Part shown: positions 1 through 8,827 of the stretch, one piece after another
Layout of the letters: each line of letters opens with the position of its first letter
Numbering within the stretch: the first letter of the stretch is position 1
Origin: Paenibacillus sp. PvR098
Lineage (GTDB): Bacteria > Bacillota > Bacilli > Paenibacillales > NBRC-103111
Assembly: GCF_017833255.1 (NCBI RefSeq)
Contig: NZ_JAFIBU010000001.1
Location: forward strand, 2,697,001 to 2,761,000
Length of the DNA stretch: 64,000 bases
Direction of reading: 5' to 3'
Program-made: the position numbers and the translations under genes
The notes under the pieces: model-generated
Told to the model about the DNA's origin: nothing
Database searches by the model: none
What the model saw: the letters and a program-made list of their open reading frames with translations, nothing else

Positions 1-89
1 GGAATCATGCCGATCAAATAACCTACAGCAATGCCGATCTCGGAGATCAGCTGAATGAGGTTTAACGTTCTAGCCGTTTGCGGACTCAT
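1..89 (-). CDS. Start of a membrane-protein gene (partial)
   Basis: An ATG at 89 (reading leftward) follows a good ribosome binding site (AAGGGTGAG, about 5 nt upstream), and the frame stays open to the window edge. The 29 visible residues start MSPQTARTLN and then become hydrophobic (GIAVGYLIGMI), as at the first membrane segment of a small membrane protein or transporter. Too little is visible to name a family. Confidence 0.5.
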   Translation of the reverse strand, partial: MSPQTARTLNLIQLISEIGIAVGYLIGMI

Positions 90-285
90 AGAACTCACCC
101 TTTCTTTCCATATAGATACAGCCATATTATACAATCTCTATGCCTTACCCGCTACCAGTGTGCATAAAACATCTGTGAAGAGATGCTTATCCGCATCTAG
201 CCAACCGCACCCGACGGTAAAAAGAATAACGAATAACAAAAATTCATATCCTTCCCTTCTTCACATTCATTGAGGTTATTATGCT

Positions 286-882
286 TCATTCCGGATTTTG
301 TAATGACTCCGTTCCTGACTTCATGATATGAATTCCTGCAAGAAAGGTATCGATCAAGAGCAGGAGACTCACATTGAGGTCGAGCGGGAGCCCGAATCCT
401 CCCCGCTGCTCGAGTGAAGCGAAGCCGTGGAGAATGCTTCGCAGTCCGCGCACGGCATGAAGCGCCGCTTCGTCTTCCAAATCGTAGGCGCTCAGCACGC
501 GGACGGCTAGTTCCACGATCTCCGCTCCCGCCCGCTGAATGTCCGGGTCCTGCGGATCAGGCGCGCGAAGAGTAGCTTCGTACAAGCCGGGATGCGCGCG
601 GGCAAAAGAGATATAGGCTTCTGCCAGCGCACGCACCGCATCATCTCCTGCCCTCCCCACCGCAGCGCGGGTCATGACAGAGTGAAGCTGTTCGAGACCG
701 TGGATGGCAAGCTTTTTGCGCAAGCCGTGCAGTCCGTTCACATGATTGTAAAGCGATGGCGAACGAATCTCCAATTTGCCGGCAAGCGAGGCAAGAGTCA
801 CTTCATCGATTCCATGTGTATCGGCAAGCTCCACAGCGGCTTGTATAATGGTTTGCAAATCAAGACCCATTCTAGGGGACAT
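286..882 (-). CDS. TetR/AcrR family transcriptional regulator with WHG-type C-terminal domain
   Basis: A 198-residue protein with an N-terminal TetR helix-turn-helix (about residues 8-52, including SLYNHVNGL) and a C-terminal ligand domain of the WHG (TetR_C_13) kind. The ATG at 882 has an AAAGGAG site 8 nt upstream. It follows the metallo-hydrolase gene by 13 bp, and that gene's stop codon lies next to this ribosome binding site, so the two are co-transcribed. The double palindrome at 1641-1679 in the shared promoter is the obvious operator, implying that it represses its own operon. The ligand is unknown. Confidence 0.9.
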   Translation of the reverse strand: MSPRMGLDLQTIIQAAVELADTHGIDEVTLASLAGKLEIRSPSLYNHVNGLHGLRKKLAIHGLEQLHSVMTRAAVGRAGDDAVRALAEAYISFARAHPGLYEATLRAPDPQDPDIQRAGAEIVELAVRVLSAYDLEDEAALHAVRGLRSILHGFASLEQRGGFGLPLDLNVSLLLLIDTFLAGIHIMKSGTESLQNPE

Positions 883-895
883 AGGGTATGCTCCT

Positions 896-1615
896 TTAGT
901 TCATAGTCTGTTCTAAATTTCGCCGGGCGTCGGCGAGGGCTCGATCCATAGCGGCTTCCGGCTGCTTCAGCATTCGTCCGTGTCCCACCGCCAGCAGCGA
1001 AGGACTGTACTCTCTTAGCTTGCGTACACTCTCCAGCGCCACTTGCTTATTCCACGTGGCCATGGCAGGGAATGGGAACCAGGGTCGAAGCTGCCCTGAC
1101 ACCGCGATACCGCCCCTGGTTTGCAAGGCATCGCCTGCGATCAAAGAGCGGGTACGCGTGTCTAGGAAAGCCATCGAGCCCGGCGTATGGCCTGGGGCCG
1201 CCACAGCAAGCAGCGAACCGATTCGCTCTCCGTCCTGGAGCTGGACATCCGCCCGCGTTCGGAGTTTACGGGGTACGCCGCCGCGAATCGGGGTATCCGG
1301 TTCGTCCGGGTCTAGCGTACGGTCTCCGCCGAGCAGTCGCGCATCCCTCGCCGAAATATACACGGGAACCTCGGGAAGTACTTCTTTGAGCGCGTCGAGT
1401 GCACCTACGTGATCCTCATGCGCATGGGTTAATACGATCCGTGTAATCGGCTTACCGATCTGAGCGGCCGCCTGCAAAATTCCCTTCGAGCTGTAAGGCA
1501 GTGCAGCATCCACCAACGTCAAGCCTTCATCTTCCTCAACTAAATAACAATTTACCGGAAACCAACGCGGTAGAAAAGTCAATTGGTATATGCTATTTTC
1601 CTGAATGATTCGCAT
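896..1615 (-). CDS. MBL-fold metallo-hydrolase
   Basis: A 239-residue metallo-beta-lactamase-fold hydrolase. The dinuclear metal site is complete: H64-x-H66-x-D68-H69 (THAHEDHVG), H143 in APGHTPGS, D162 and H212. The length and motifs match the large cytosolic group of glyoxalase II-like or lactonase-like hydrolases, so the substrate cannot be read from sequence. It is the first gene of a two-gene operon with the TetR regulator, which probably senses the substrate or a related compound. The start is at 1615 with AAAGGGATG five nt upstream. Confidence 0.9.
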   Translation of the reverse strand: MRIIQENSIYQLTFLPRWFPVNCYLVEEDEGLTLVDAALPYSSKGILQAAAQIGKPITRIVLTHAHEDHVGALDALKEVLPEVPVYISARDARLLGGDRTLDPDEPDTPIRGGVPRKLRTRADVQLQDGERIGSLLAVAAPGHTPGSMAFLDTRTRSLIAGDALQTRGGIAVSGQLRPWFPFPAMATWNKQVALESVRKLREYSPSLLAVGHGRMLKQPEAAMDRALADARRNLEQTMN

Positions 1616-1640
1616 GAAAACATCCCTTTTTCACAAAAAA

Positions 1641-1687
1641 ACTAATAACATTAGTTTTAATATAACTAATGTTATTAGTTTTTGCAA
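1641..1687 (-). promoter_or_regulatory. Promoter with two embedded TetR-type operators
   Basis: On the minus strand TTGCAA (1687-1682), a 17-bp spacer and TATATT (1664-1659) form a sigma-A promoter for the hydrolase-tetR operon. The spacer contains one palindrome (site at 1665-1679) and the region just downstream of the -10 contains a second (1641-1655, ACTAATAACATTAGT). The two are exact inverted copies, 24 bp apart. A dimer on either site would block RNA polymerase. That the adjacent TetR protein binds here is an inference from position. Confidence 0.8.
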
Positions 1688-1721
1688 GTGCTAATTTTCC
1701 AATATCAGGGTTGTTTCATAT

Positions 1722-1767
1722 TAAAAATAAAAAAGAGGCTGCGTCTCACGGACGATAAGCAGCCCCT
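1722..1767 (-). terminator. Intrinsic terminator after the formate dehydrogenase operon
   Basis: On the minus strand a GGGGCTGC/GCAGCCTC stem is followed by a TTTTTTATTTTT tract. It lies just past the stop of the 47-residue gene and so ends the operon that starts at 5656. Confidence 0.8.
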
Positions 1768-1782
1768 TCGTCCATCACTCTG

Positions 1783-1926
1783 TTACTGTTCTTCATCCCA
1801 CAACCCTGAAACCTCAGGATGCTGCCGGTCCATCATACAGTTCGCACAAACATGAAGATGTTCGTTTAGAGCACTTAATTCCACAGAGTCTTCAACACTT
1901 CCGCAAACTTCACAGATCATAGGCAT
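1783..1926 (-). CDS. Small double-CxxC (zinc-ribbon-like) protein
   Basis: A 47-codon ORF starting ATG at 1926, with AGGAGG 8 nt upstream. The product has two CxxC knuckles, CEVC near residue 5 and CANC near residue 27, spaced as in a small treble-clef or zinc-ribbon, and an acidic tail (LWDEEQ). It is the last gene of the formate dehydrogenase operon, 29 bp after the HMA-like gene and directly before a terminator. Role unknown; a metal-binding or regulatory function linked to the Mo/Fe-S dehydrogenase is an inference. Confidence 0.7.
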   Translation of the reverse strand: MPMICEVCGSVEDSVELSALNEHLHVCANCMMDRQHPEVSGLWDEEQ

Positions 1927-1955
1927 TCCCTTTTCCTCCTGCCATAATTCCAGTA

Positions 1956-2198
1956 TCAGCCATCCAAGCTAGGGTCCGCAGCGGCATTCTCTGTCTTGAC
2001 TTCAAATCCCAGTTCATGAACAGCTTGCTCAAAATCACGAAAGGATGCCGCTGTTTCGTCATAGAATAATATCGCCTCTTTGCTGCTCAAGCTAATCTCC
2101 ACCTTTTGTATGCCCCAAACCTCATGAAGGGCCTGAATGACTTTATGGACATCCTCCTGGTCATCCATTCCTTGAATGACAATCGTTCTTGCAATCAT
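1956..2198 (-). CDS. HMA-like small protein lacking the metal-binding CxxC
   Basis: 80 residues with the beta-alpha-beta-beta-alpha-beta pattern of heavy-metal-associated (copper chaperone) domains: TIVIQGM at the start, VEISLSSKEAILFYD in the middle and AVHELGFEV at the end. In the position where metallochaperones carry MxCxxC this protein reads MDDQED, so it cannot bind Cu(I) in the usual way. It sits between the DUF1641 gene (22 bp upstream) and the double-CxxC gene, within the formate dehydrogenase operon. The start at 2198 has GGGGTG five nt upstream. Confidence 0.75.
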   Translation of the reverse strand: MIARTIVIQGMDDQEDVHKVIQALHEVWGIQKVEISLSSKEAILFYDETAASFRDFEQAVHELGFEVKTENAAADPSLDG

Positions 2199-2220
2199 CT
2201 CGACACCCCGTTCAGCACAG

Positions 2221-2703
2221 TTAATGAGATTTGTTCAAGCCTTTACCCATCCCCTGCAAAAACTTGGTCATCATGGATAAAGAGGCGCTGGCTTCCCGCC
2301 CGCGCAATGTTCTGAGGATATCCCATAATCCTTGTTTTTTGGCGGGTTCATCTTGGGCGGCATGCTCTACCCCTGAGGCCACGCCTTGCAGGATCGTTTG
2401 AAGCTTGGCCGGATCGATTTGGCTCAACATTTGCACAGCTCCCATACCATTCTTAATTATCCGGTGAGCACCGGGTTTATTCAACTGATGGATCCCGATC
2501 AAAGCGATTTGCTCGCTGTTTTTCAACATTCCCTGCAGCGCGTCCAGCACTCCTTGCCGGTTCAATTCATGTAGTATATCCAAAAATTTAATCAGCGGTA
2601 CAGAATGGTTCGCAGCGGCTTGTAACAGCTGCTGAATCGCTTGTGAATCTTCTTCTACCTGATTGGGGATGTTCTTTTCAATGTTGGTAATTGCCTTCGC
2701 CAT
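2221..2703 (-). CDS. DUF1641 protein (YrhD-like) of the formate dehydrogenase operon
   Basis: About 160 residues starting MAKAITN. I prefer the ATG at 2703 because a G-rich ribosome binding site ends 6 nt before it; an upstream ATG at 2721 is possible. The protein resembles the DUF1641 family (B. subtilis YrhD), helical with the conserved core LLDALQGMLKN-like segment. The gene overlaps the 3' end of the dehydrogenase gene by about 26 bp, which implies translational coupling. In Bacillus the same pair, yrhD-yrhE, is adjacent, so it is a probable partner or accessory subunit of formate dehydrogenase. Confidence 0.85.
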   Translation of the reverse strand: MAKAITNIEKNIPNQVEEDSQAIQQLLQAAANHSVPLIKFLDILHELNRQGVLDALQGMLKNSEQIALIGIHQLNKPGAHRIIKNGMGAVQMLSQIDPAKLQTILQGVASGVEHAAQDEPAKKQGLWDILRTLRGREASASLSMMTKFLQGMGKGLNKSH

Positions 2704-5656
2704 GGCTTGCCCCCCCATCAATGATCTCCGAAATCGGTATATAATCGGAACGCTCCCACTTCTCTTCTACCTTAACGCCGAGCTGCGGCACACGATTTCC
2801 GAAACGATGATTCACACGCGGCAGCGGCCGCTCTCCCTTTGCTTCCAACACTTCCATCTTTACACCCATTTCTTTATAATTCGGCGTGTGCGTAATCCGG
2901 TCATGATAACTGCTCGTCAAACGATTCACCGCAGACAAGTCTTCTGCTGAATTCATCGTTAAATACAATTCATTCCCCTTCACCCGATCCGTCACCTCTA
3001 CTCGTACCTCCACTACTCCATAAGGCGAGGTGAGACGAACCAATGCGCCATTATCGATGCCGCGTTCTTTGGCCAGTTCGGGTGACACCTCTAGCCATTC
3101 ACTTGGCACCTTATGTGTAATCCCTTTGGATTTGTAGGTCATATTTCCCTCGTGGAAGTGCTCGAGCAATCGACCGTTGTTTAAATGCAAATCGTATCCT
3201 TCTCCTGCTTCATACGGCGGTGTCCATTGAACCGGGAACAATTTGGCCTTTCCATCGGGAAATCCAAACTTCTCTAGATAAAGCAGAGGTGTATCTACTC
3301 CGTTGGCAGCGACAGGCCATACCAGGCTTTTCCACCCTTCCAGTCGTTCATAACTGACCCCCGCAAAAATAGGAGCAAGGCTTGCCGCTTCATCCATAAG
3401 CTCACTCGGATGCTTGTAGTTCCAATTAGCCCCAAAACGATTAGCTATCTCTTGGATGATTTCCCAATCCGGCTTGGAATCTCCGAGAGGCTCGAACACC
3501 TTGTAAAAACGCTGAATCCGTCTCTCTGTATTGGTGAAAGTCCCGTCTTTCTCAAGACTAGGCGCCGCGGGCAGCACCACATCGGCAAACTGGGCGGTTT
3601 TTGAAAAGAAAATATCTTGAACAACGAAGAACTCGAGTTTTTCAAAGGCGGCTTGCACGTGATTCGAATTGGAATCAACAAGCGCCATATCCTCCCCAAA
3701 CAAATACATGGCTTTCAGTTTTCCGTCATGAATGCCCTCAACCATCTGGTGGTTATTCATGCCCGGTTTTTCCGGGAGCTTAACCCCCCAAGCCCGCTCA
3801 TATCGGGCACGAACTTTCTCGTCCTGAATCGCTTCATAACCCGGGAACCAGGCTGGCATCGTCCCAAAATCACAAGCCCCTTGCACATTGTTATGTCCCC
3901 GCAATGGATAGGCTCCTGTTCCTGGACGTCCATAGTTACCTGTGATTAACAATAAATTGGATATTGCCGTGCTGGTGTCCGTTGCTCCAATATGCTGGGT
4001 GACCCCCATGGCCCATAAAATACAAGTCGATTTGGATTCATGAATCATCGTCGCAATCTGAATTATATTTTCTTTCGTGAGTCCTGTCCGTTCTTCCGCA
4101 TATTCCAATGTGTAGGGTTCCAGGGATTGAACGTATTCTTCATAGCCGTTCACCCGCTGTTTCAAGAACTCTCTATCTTCCCACCCTTGTTCAAGGATGT
4201 ACTTGGTCACGGCGGACAGCCAAATCAAATCGCTGCCCGGTTTCGGACGAAGGAAGAGGTCTGCCCTTTCCCCCAGTTCATGCTTTCTAAGATCGACGAC
4301 CACCAATTTCTGACCGTGGAGCTTATGAGCACGCTTGACCCGCGTTGCCAATACCGGATGAGATTCCGCAGGGTTCGCTCCGACCACTAGCACCAATTCC
4401 GCACTGGCGATATCCACAATGGTTCCTGAATCTCCCCCAATCCCTACCGTACGCATAAGCCCTGCTGTTGCCGGAGACTGGCAATAACGGGAGCAATTAT
4501 CCAGATTGTTAGATCCCATCACAGCGCGGGCAAACTTTTGGAAGATGAAGTTCTCTTCATTACTGCATTTGGAGGAAGCAATATAGCCGATCGAATCGGG
4601 GCCATATGTCTCCTTCATTTCTTTCAATTTGGTTGCGATCAAATTCAAAGCCTCGTCCCATGTGGCCTCTACAAACACATCGCCTTTACGAATTAATGGC
4701 TTGGTTAATCTCTCCTCGCTGTTTACAAAATCCCATCCAAACTTTCCTTTGATGCACGTCGAAATCCCGTTTACCGGCGCTTCCACCTGGGGTTCGATCT
4801 TGAGAATTTCACGATCTTTGGTCCACACTTCAAAGCTGCAGCCGACGCCGCAATAGGTACACACCGTCTTGGTACGCTCGATCCGGGACTTTCTCATCGC
4901 CGCTTCGACTTCGGATATGGCGAAGATTTCCTGATAACTAGGCTCGACTTCTTTGGTCAGATCAATCATAGGTAAAAGCAGACTATTGGGAATACCCGTC
5001 AAATACCCCGCTTCTCCGAGCATCGTTTTTTCCATTAGCGCATTGCATGGACATACGGTTATACAGTGTCCGCAGGATACACAAGAGGATTGATCAATCG
5101 GAACTCCATTATCCCAAAGGACCCGCGGCCTCTCCAGACTCCAATCGATCGTTAGCGTTTCATTCACCTGAAGATCCTGGCAGGCTTCAACACACCGCCC
5201 GCAAAGGATGCACTGATCAGGCTCATAGCGATAAAATGGATGCGTGTTGTCCGGAGGATACGGCTTCGGCGCAAATTCATACTTTTGATGCTCGACTTGC
5301 AAGTATTCCGCCGTATTATGTACGGTACAGTTCCCATTGTTATTGTCACAAACGGTGCAATAGAGCTCGTGATTTTGCAAAAGCCGCTGCATGGCCTCCA
5401 TTTGGGCATCCTTCGCCCGCTTCGACTTGCTATCGACTCTCATTCCGGGTATCGCCGCGGTGGCGCAGGCCCGTTTTAACTCACCGTCTACCTCCACCAT
5501 ACAAGTATCACAAGATTGAATAGCGCCCAAGTTCTCATGATAACAGACATGTGGGATGTAATATTTGTGAGCCTTGGCTACCTCCAAAATACTTTGGTTA
5601 GGAGTATATGCGTACTCCTCATTGTTAATTTGAATAGAAAATGTTTGTTCCTTCAT
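2678..5656 (-). CDS. fdhF: Formate dehydrogenase alpha subunit (molybdopterin, Fe-S)
   Basis: A 992-residue cytoplasmic oxidoreductase of the YrhE/FdhF type that oxidises formate to CO2. In order: an N-terminal 2Fe-2S domain (C38, C49, C52, C64), a His-Cys3 4Fe-4S site (H96, C100, C103, C110), two 4Fe-4S ferredoxin motifs (CILCGRC from 149, CVSCGHC from 192), the 4Fe-4S of the catalytic domain (C266, C269, C273, C301), and the bis-MGD domain. The active-site residue is Cys392 (RYCQSP), where selenoenzymes have Sec. I chose the ATG at 5656 (MKEQTFS) because AGGTGG precedes it; the open frame extends to 5734. First gene of a four-gene operon. Confidence 0.93.
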   Translation of the reverse strand: MKEQTFSIQINNEEYAYTPNQSILEVAKAHKYYIPHVCYHENLGAIQSCDTCMVEVDGELKRACATAAIPGMRVDSKSKRAKDAQMEAMQRLLQNHELYCTVCDNNNGNCTVHNTAEYLQVEHQKYEFAPKPYPPDNTHPFYRYEPDQCILCGRCVEACQDLQVNETLTIDWSLERPRVLWDNGVPIDQSSCVSCGHCITVCPCNALMEKTMLGEAGYLTGIPNSLLLPMIDLTKEVEPSYQEIFAISEVEAAMRKSRIERTKTVCTYCGVGCSFEVWTKDREILKIEPQVEAPVNGISTCIKGKFGWDFVNSEERLTKPLIRKGDVFVEATWDEALNLIATKLKEMKETYGPDSIGYIASSKCSNEENFIFQKFARAVMGSNNLDNCSRYCQSPATAGLMRTVGIGGDSGTIVDIASAELVLVVGANPAESHPVLATRVKRAHKLHGQKLVVVDLRKHELGERADLFLRPKPGSDLIWLSAVTKYILEQGWEDREFLKQRVNGYEEYVQSLEPYTLEYAEERTGLTKENIIQIATMIHESKSTCILWAMGVTQHIGATDTSTAISNLLLITGNYGRPGTGAYPLRGHNNVQGACDFGTMPAWFPGYEAIQDEKVRARYERAWGVKLPEKPGMNNHQMVEGIHDGKLKAMYLFGEDMALVDSNSNHVQAAFEKLEFFVVQDIFFSKTAQFADVVLPAAPSLEKDGTFTNTERRIQRFYKVFEPLGDSKPDWEIIQEIANRFGANWNYKHPSELMDEAASLAPIFAGVSYERLEGWKSLVWPVAANGVDTPLLYLEKFGFPDGKAKLFPVQWTPPYEAGEGYDLHLNNGRLLEHFHEGNMTYKSKGITHKVPSEWLEVSPELAKERGIDNGALVRLTSPYGVVEVRVEVTDRVKGNELYLTMNSAEDLSAVNRLTSSYHDRITHTPNYKEMGVKMEVLEAKGERPLPRVNHRFGNRVPQLGVKVEEKWERSDYIPISEIIDGGASHGEGNYQH

Positions 5657-5801
5657 GTTTACACCACCTAGTATAGCTATCCTAATGCCCATATGGTTTC
5701 CAATTAAAGAAAATCTAAACTCAAGAGCGAACAAAATGGAAGCTAATCACTCAATGATGTAGTATAATGCTTAGAAAATACCTGCAATTCGGGGAGGATT
5801 T

Positions 5802-6476
5802 ATGTGCGGCAGATATACGCTTACCGTGACGCTAGAAGAATTGATGCTCCACTTTTACTCCAACGTATCCAGCTCGGTTGCCTATCAGCCCCGATTCAAT
5901 ATAAGCCCTTCTCAGATGGTTTTGGCTGTAATCCATGACGGACACGAAAACAGGATCGGACCGTTAAAGTGGGGACTCCTTCCCTCTTGGGCAAAGGATG
6001 AAAAAACGATGATGACGAATGCCCGTGCTGAAACCTTGAAGGATAAGCCGGCATTTAAAGTCCCCTTTGCTCGCAAAAGATGCCTGATTCCCGCAGATAG
6101 TTTTTATGAGTGGAAACAGACGAACGAAGGCAAACAACCGATGAGGGTCCTGTTAAAGTCCGAAAAGATGTTTAGCATGGCCGGCCTGTACGACACATGG
6201 ATTGCACCGGACGGCCGGAAGGTTAGCAGCTGCACCATTATTACGACAATGCCGAATTCGCTTGTTGCCGATATTCATAACCGCATGCCGGTGATATTAA
6301 CCCCACAGAACGAAGCTGTTTGGTTAAACAGGGAGATCCAAGACATGGAATCGCTCCTGCCTCTTCTTAAACCTTTCCCTACGGAAGAAATGAAGGCTTA
6401 CCCCGTATCTCCAATGGTGGGAAATGCAAAGAATGATGTTCCCGAGTGTATACAAGAGGTCATGGCTGGCGGCTAA
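5802..6476 (+). CDS. SRAP domain protein (abasic-site DNA-protein crosslinker)
   Basis: A 224-residue member of the SRAP (YedK/HMCES) family, which covalently shields abasic sites in single-stranded DNA. All key residues are present: Cys2, exposed after Met1 removal (MCGRYTL), N73 and R75 (MTNARAET), E103 (SFYEW) and H159 (IHNRMP). GGGGAGG stands 4 nt before the ATG and TATAAT at 5763-5768 is a good -10. It is transcribed alone, divergent from the formate dehydrogenase operon, and ended by the terminator at 6489-6519. Confidence 0.93.
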   Translation: MCGRYTLTVTLEELMLHFYSNVSSSVAYQPRFNISPSQMVLAVIHDGHENRIGPLKWGLLPSWAKDEKTMMTNARAETLKDKPAFKVPFARKRCLIPADSFYEWKQTNEGKQPMRVLLKSEKMFSMAGLYDTWIAPDGRKVSSCTIITTMPNSLVADIHNRMPVILTPQNEAVWLNREIQDMESLLPLLKPFPTEEMKAYPVSPMVGNAKNDVPECIQEVMAGG

Positions 6477-6488
6477 TGAATGCTTTAA

Positions 6489-6519
6489 AAAACCACTCCA
6501 TGGCTTTGGAGTGGTTTTA
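6489..6519 (+). terminator. Terminator of the SRAP gene
   Basis: ACCACTCC and GGAGTGGT form a perfect 8-bp stem with an 8-nt loop, followed by TTTTAG. Confidence 0.8.
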
Positions 6520-6624
6520 GTGATGCTCTTACATATGATTTGGTGTGAAATTATCATTCCGTAATAGATCCATTTATTGCTATAATTGTCTTCATATAAA
6601 ATATTCTAAAAGGGTGTCTATCAA

Positions 6625-7560
6625 ATGAAAAAAATCGAGAGAGTGTCTGTTATCGGACTTGGAGCCATTGGTGCCGCCTATACGAGCAGATTGCAGGATA
6701 TGAACCCCGCATGCGTTCAAGTGATTGCGGATCAGGAACGAATTCAACGTTACGAAGCTAGTGAATTGACGGTCAATGGGAAAGGTTACACTTTCCGGTA
6801 TGTATCACCCGATGCCGAAACCGAACCTGCAGATTTAGTCATCGTTGCCGTCAAGTATGAAGGACTTCAACAAGCCATCCGTGATATGAGGCTTCATGTT
6901 GGTCCCCATACGATCATCCTATCGCTTTTAAATGGAATATCGAGTGAAGAAATTCTTGCCTCGGCCTATGGCACCGATAATTTGTTATACGCCATGTGCG
7001 TAGCTATCGATGCCGTACGGGATGGATTATCCATTCACTTCTCCAAAATTGGAAAGATTTGCTTTGGGGAAAAGATGAATACAACCTATTCACCTAACGT
7101 GCAGCGCGTAAAGGAACTATTCGAAGAAGCGAATATTCCATATGAAATCCCAGAAAATATGCTGCATACGATGTGGTGGAAGTTTATGATTAATGTCGGG
7201 GTCAATCAATGTTCAGCGGTTCTCAAAGCACCCTATCGGGTTTTTCAGGAAATACCGGAGGCACAGCAATGGATGGCTGATGCGATGCAGGAAGTGATAA
7301 TCTTGTCGGAGAAGGCTGGAGTTCATCTATCCCAAGGGGACATGGATAACTTTATCGACATATTACATCAGTTATCGCCAGAAGGTAAGACATCTATGCT
7401 TCAAGATATAGAAGCAGGCCGTAAAACAGAAGTGGAATATTTAGCGGGTAAGGTTCGTGAGCTTGGACAAAAATATGGCACTCCCACCCCTATCAATGAC
7501 ATGCTGTACAAAATGATTCGTATCCTTGAGGAAGCCGCATTACTACAGCAAAGGGCATAA
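6625..7560 (+). CDS. 2-dehydropantoate 2-reductase family (ketopantoate reductase-like)
   Basis: 311 residues with the ApbA/PanE layout. The N-terminal Rossmann fold has the dinucleotide motif GLGAIG at 11-16. The C-terminal helical domain carries the catalytic lysine K186 with N190 (MWWKFMINVG) and E269 (KTEVEYLAG), aligned with the catalytic pair of E. coli PanE. PanE reduces ketopantoate to pantoate with NADPH; paralogues of unknown substrate are common in Bacillales, and no pantothenate genes are nearby, so the substrate is left open. It is monocistronic, with TATAAT at 6581-6586. Confidence 0.85.
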   Translation: MKKIERVSVIGLGAIGAAYTSRLQDMNPACVQVIADQERIQRYEASELTVNGKGYTFRYVSPDAETEPADLVIVAVKYEGLQQAIRDMRLHVGPHTIILSLLNGISSEEILASAYGTDNLLYAMCVAIDAVRDGLSIHFSKIGKICFGEKMNTTYSPNVQRVKELFEEANIPYEIPENMLHTMWWKFMINVGVNQCSAVLKAPYRVFQEIPEAQQWMADAMQEVIILSEKAGVHLSQGDMDNFIDILHQLSPEGKTSMLQDIEAGRKTEVEYLAGKVRELGQKYGTPTPINDMLYKMIRILEEAALLQQRA

Positions 7561-7563
7561 AAT

Positions 7564-7593
7564 AACCCACAAGCCGCGGCTTGTGGGTTTCTT
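7564..7593. terminator. Bidirectional terminator between convergent genes
   Basis: A 12-bp perfect stem (AACCCACAAGCC / GGCTTGTGGGTT) with a 2-nt loop lies between the stop at 7560 and the convergent stop at 7595. T-rich flanks occur on both sides. Confidence 0.8.
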
Positions 7594-7594
7594 C

Positions 7595-8728
7595 TTATTT
7601 GGAGGAAGGTTGAACGACAGGGAACCATCCCGGCGTGTTCATAATCGCCTGCCAGAGCGGATCTGGAACGACTAGACGCTGCTGATCATCCTTGGTTAAG
7701 GTAGTCGCAATTTCGCTTTCACGGCCTTGCTGCACTTTCTCTACCCAATCCGGTTCTACAATGAGTTCACGTCCGAGTGCAACGAGAGGCACGATGCCCA
7801 AAGCCTTCGAAGCGTCATCTGCAGTATGAATCGACCCTACCCCAATGATAGGCACTCGATCTCCGGCACGCTCTTTAATGATTTCAATACGGGATCTTGT
7901 GTCCTCCACTCCGCGTCTTGGTTTCGACCAGAAATCCATCAAGGAAACATGGAGATAATCAAGCTCTTGATCCACCAAGGCATCCACTAATACTAAGGTG
8001 TCCGCCATGGTAATCCCAGTGGTTTCCTCTTCTTCCGGCGAAAAACGGTAGCCCACAAGGAACGGCTCTTTAGCATGTAACGCCACGGCTTGCTTTACTT
8101 CCTTAACAACCGCCAGAGGGAAGCTTAGGCGCTGCTCCACATTGCCGCCCCAACGGTCGGTCCGGCGATTGGTATGCGGAGAGAAAAATTGCTGGATCAA
8201 ATAACCGTTAGCTCCATGGATCTCAACCCCGTCAAATCCAGCTTCAATCGCTCTTCTTGTGGTTTCTCCAAAAGCCTTAACAATCGACTCCACTTCCGAA
8301 TCTGTGAGCGGTCTAGGAGCTTTGGCTCCTTCCTCCTTAGCGGCTACATCGCTTGCGCTGACGATATCCCCATTAGGCACTAATTCTGGTGGACATGCCC
8401 GGCCACCGTGGAAGATTTGCAATACGGCTTTGGCCCCTTGTTCTTTGATTGCAGTAGCCAGACGCCGTAAGCTTGGGATCATCTCATCCGTGTCCGCACC
8501 AAACTCTCCCGGAAACCCTTTACCGTTTGCCGTTACATAAGTACACGCCGTGATGACCATGCCTACTCCTGACGATCTGCGGACGTAATACTTCAATTCC
8601 TCGTCTGTCACCGTGCCGTCTGGATTGGAGGAAAAATTGGTCATCGGTGCCATAACCACACGATTTTTCAGCTCAATTCCGCTTCTTACAGAGAACGTAT
8701 CAAATAATGGCTTCATTTTTTCATTCAT
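7595..8728 (-). CDS. NADH:flavin oxidoreductase / Old Yellow Enzyme family
   Basis: About 377 residues of the FMN-dependent OYE family: LKNRVVMAPMTN near the N-terminus, the active-site stretch FDGVEIHGANGYLIQQF with the conserved His-Asn pair, and the phosphate-binding C-terminus (IIGVGSIHTADDA). Such enzymes reduce activated C=C bonds, quinones or nitro compounds. I chose the ATG at 8728 because GAGGAGG lies upstream; the longer TTG frame would itself contain this site. It lies 99 bp after the DsbA-like gene at the end of the redox cluster running from 10910, which suggests a role in electrophile or quinone detoxification. Confidence 0.88.
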   Translation of the reverse strand: MNEKMKPLFDTFSVRSGIELKNRVVMAPMTNFSSNPDGTVTDEELKYYVRRSSGVGMVITACTYVTANGKGFPGEFGADTDEMIPSLRRLATAIKEQGAKAVLQIFHGGRACPPELVPNGDIVSASDVAAKEEGAKAPRPLTDSEVESIVKAFGETTRRAIEAGFDGVEIHGANGYLIQQFFSPHTNRRTDRWGGNVEQRLSFPLAVVKEVKQAVALHAKEPFLVGYRFSPEEEETTGITMADTLVLVDALVDQELDYLHVSLMDFWSKPRRGVEDTRSRIEIIKERAGDRVPIIGVGSIHTADDASKALGIVPLVALGRELIVEPDWVEKVQQGRESEIATTLTKDDQQRLVVPDPLWQAIMNTPGWFPVVQPSSK

Positions 8729-8827
8729 AATTTTTAAATGCCTCCTCAACGTCTAGACCCGAGTCTAGTGCTATTTTTTGTTGTTTTAACGAAACCTATT
8801 CCGGCCCGTCTTACATTGGGCCATGGA

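Noticed and set aside
4480-4500. Selenocysteine formate dehydrogenase
   Set aside because: The active-site codon position reads Cys (RYCQSP), there is no in-frame TGA, and no SECIS-like hairpin was seen.
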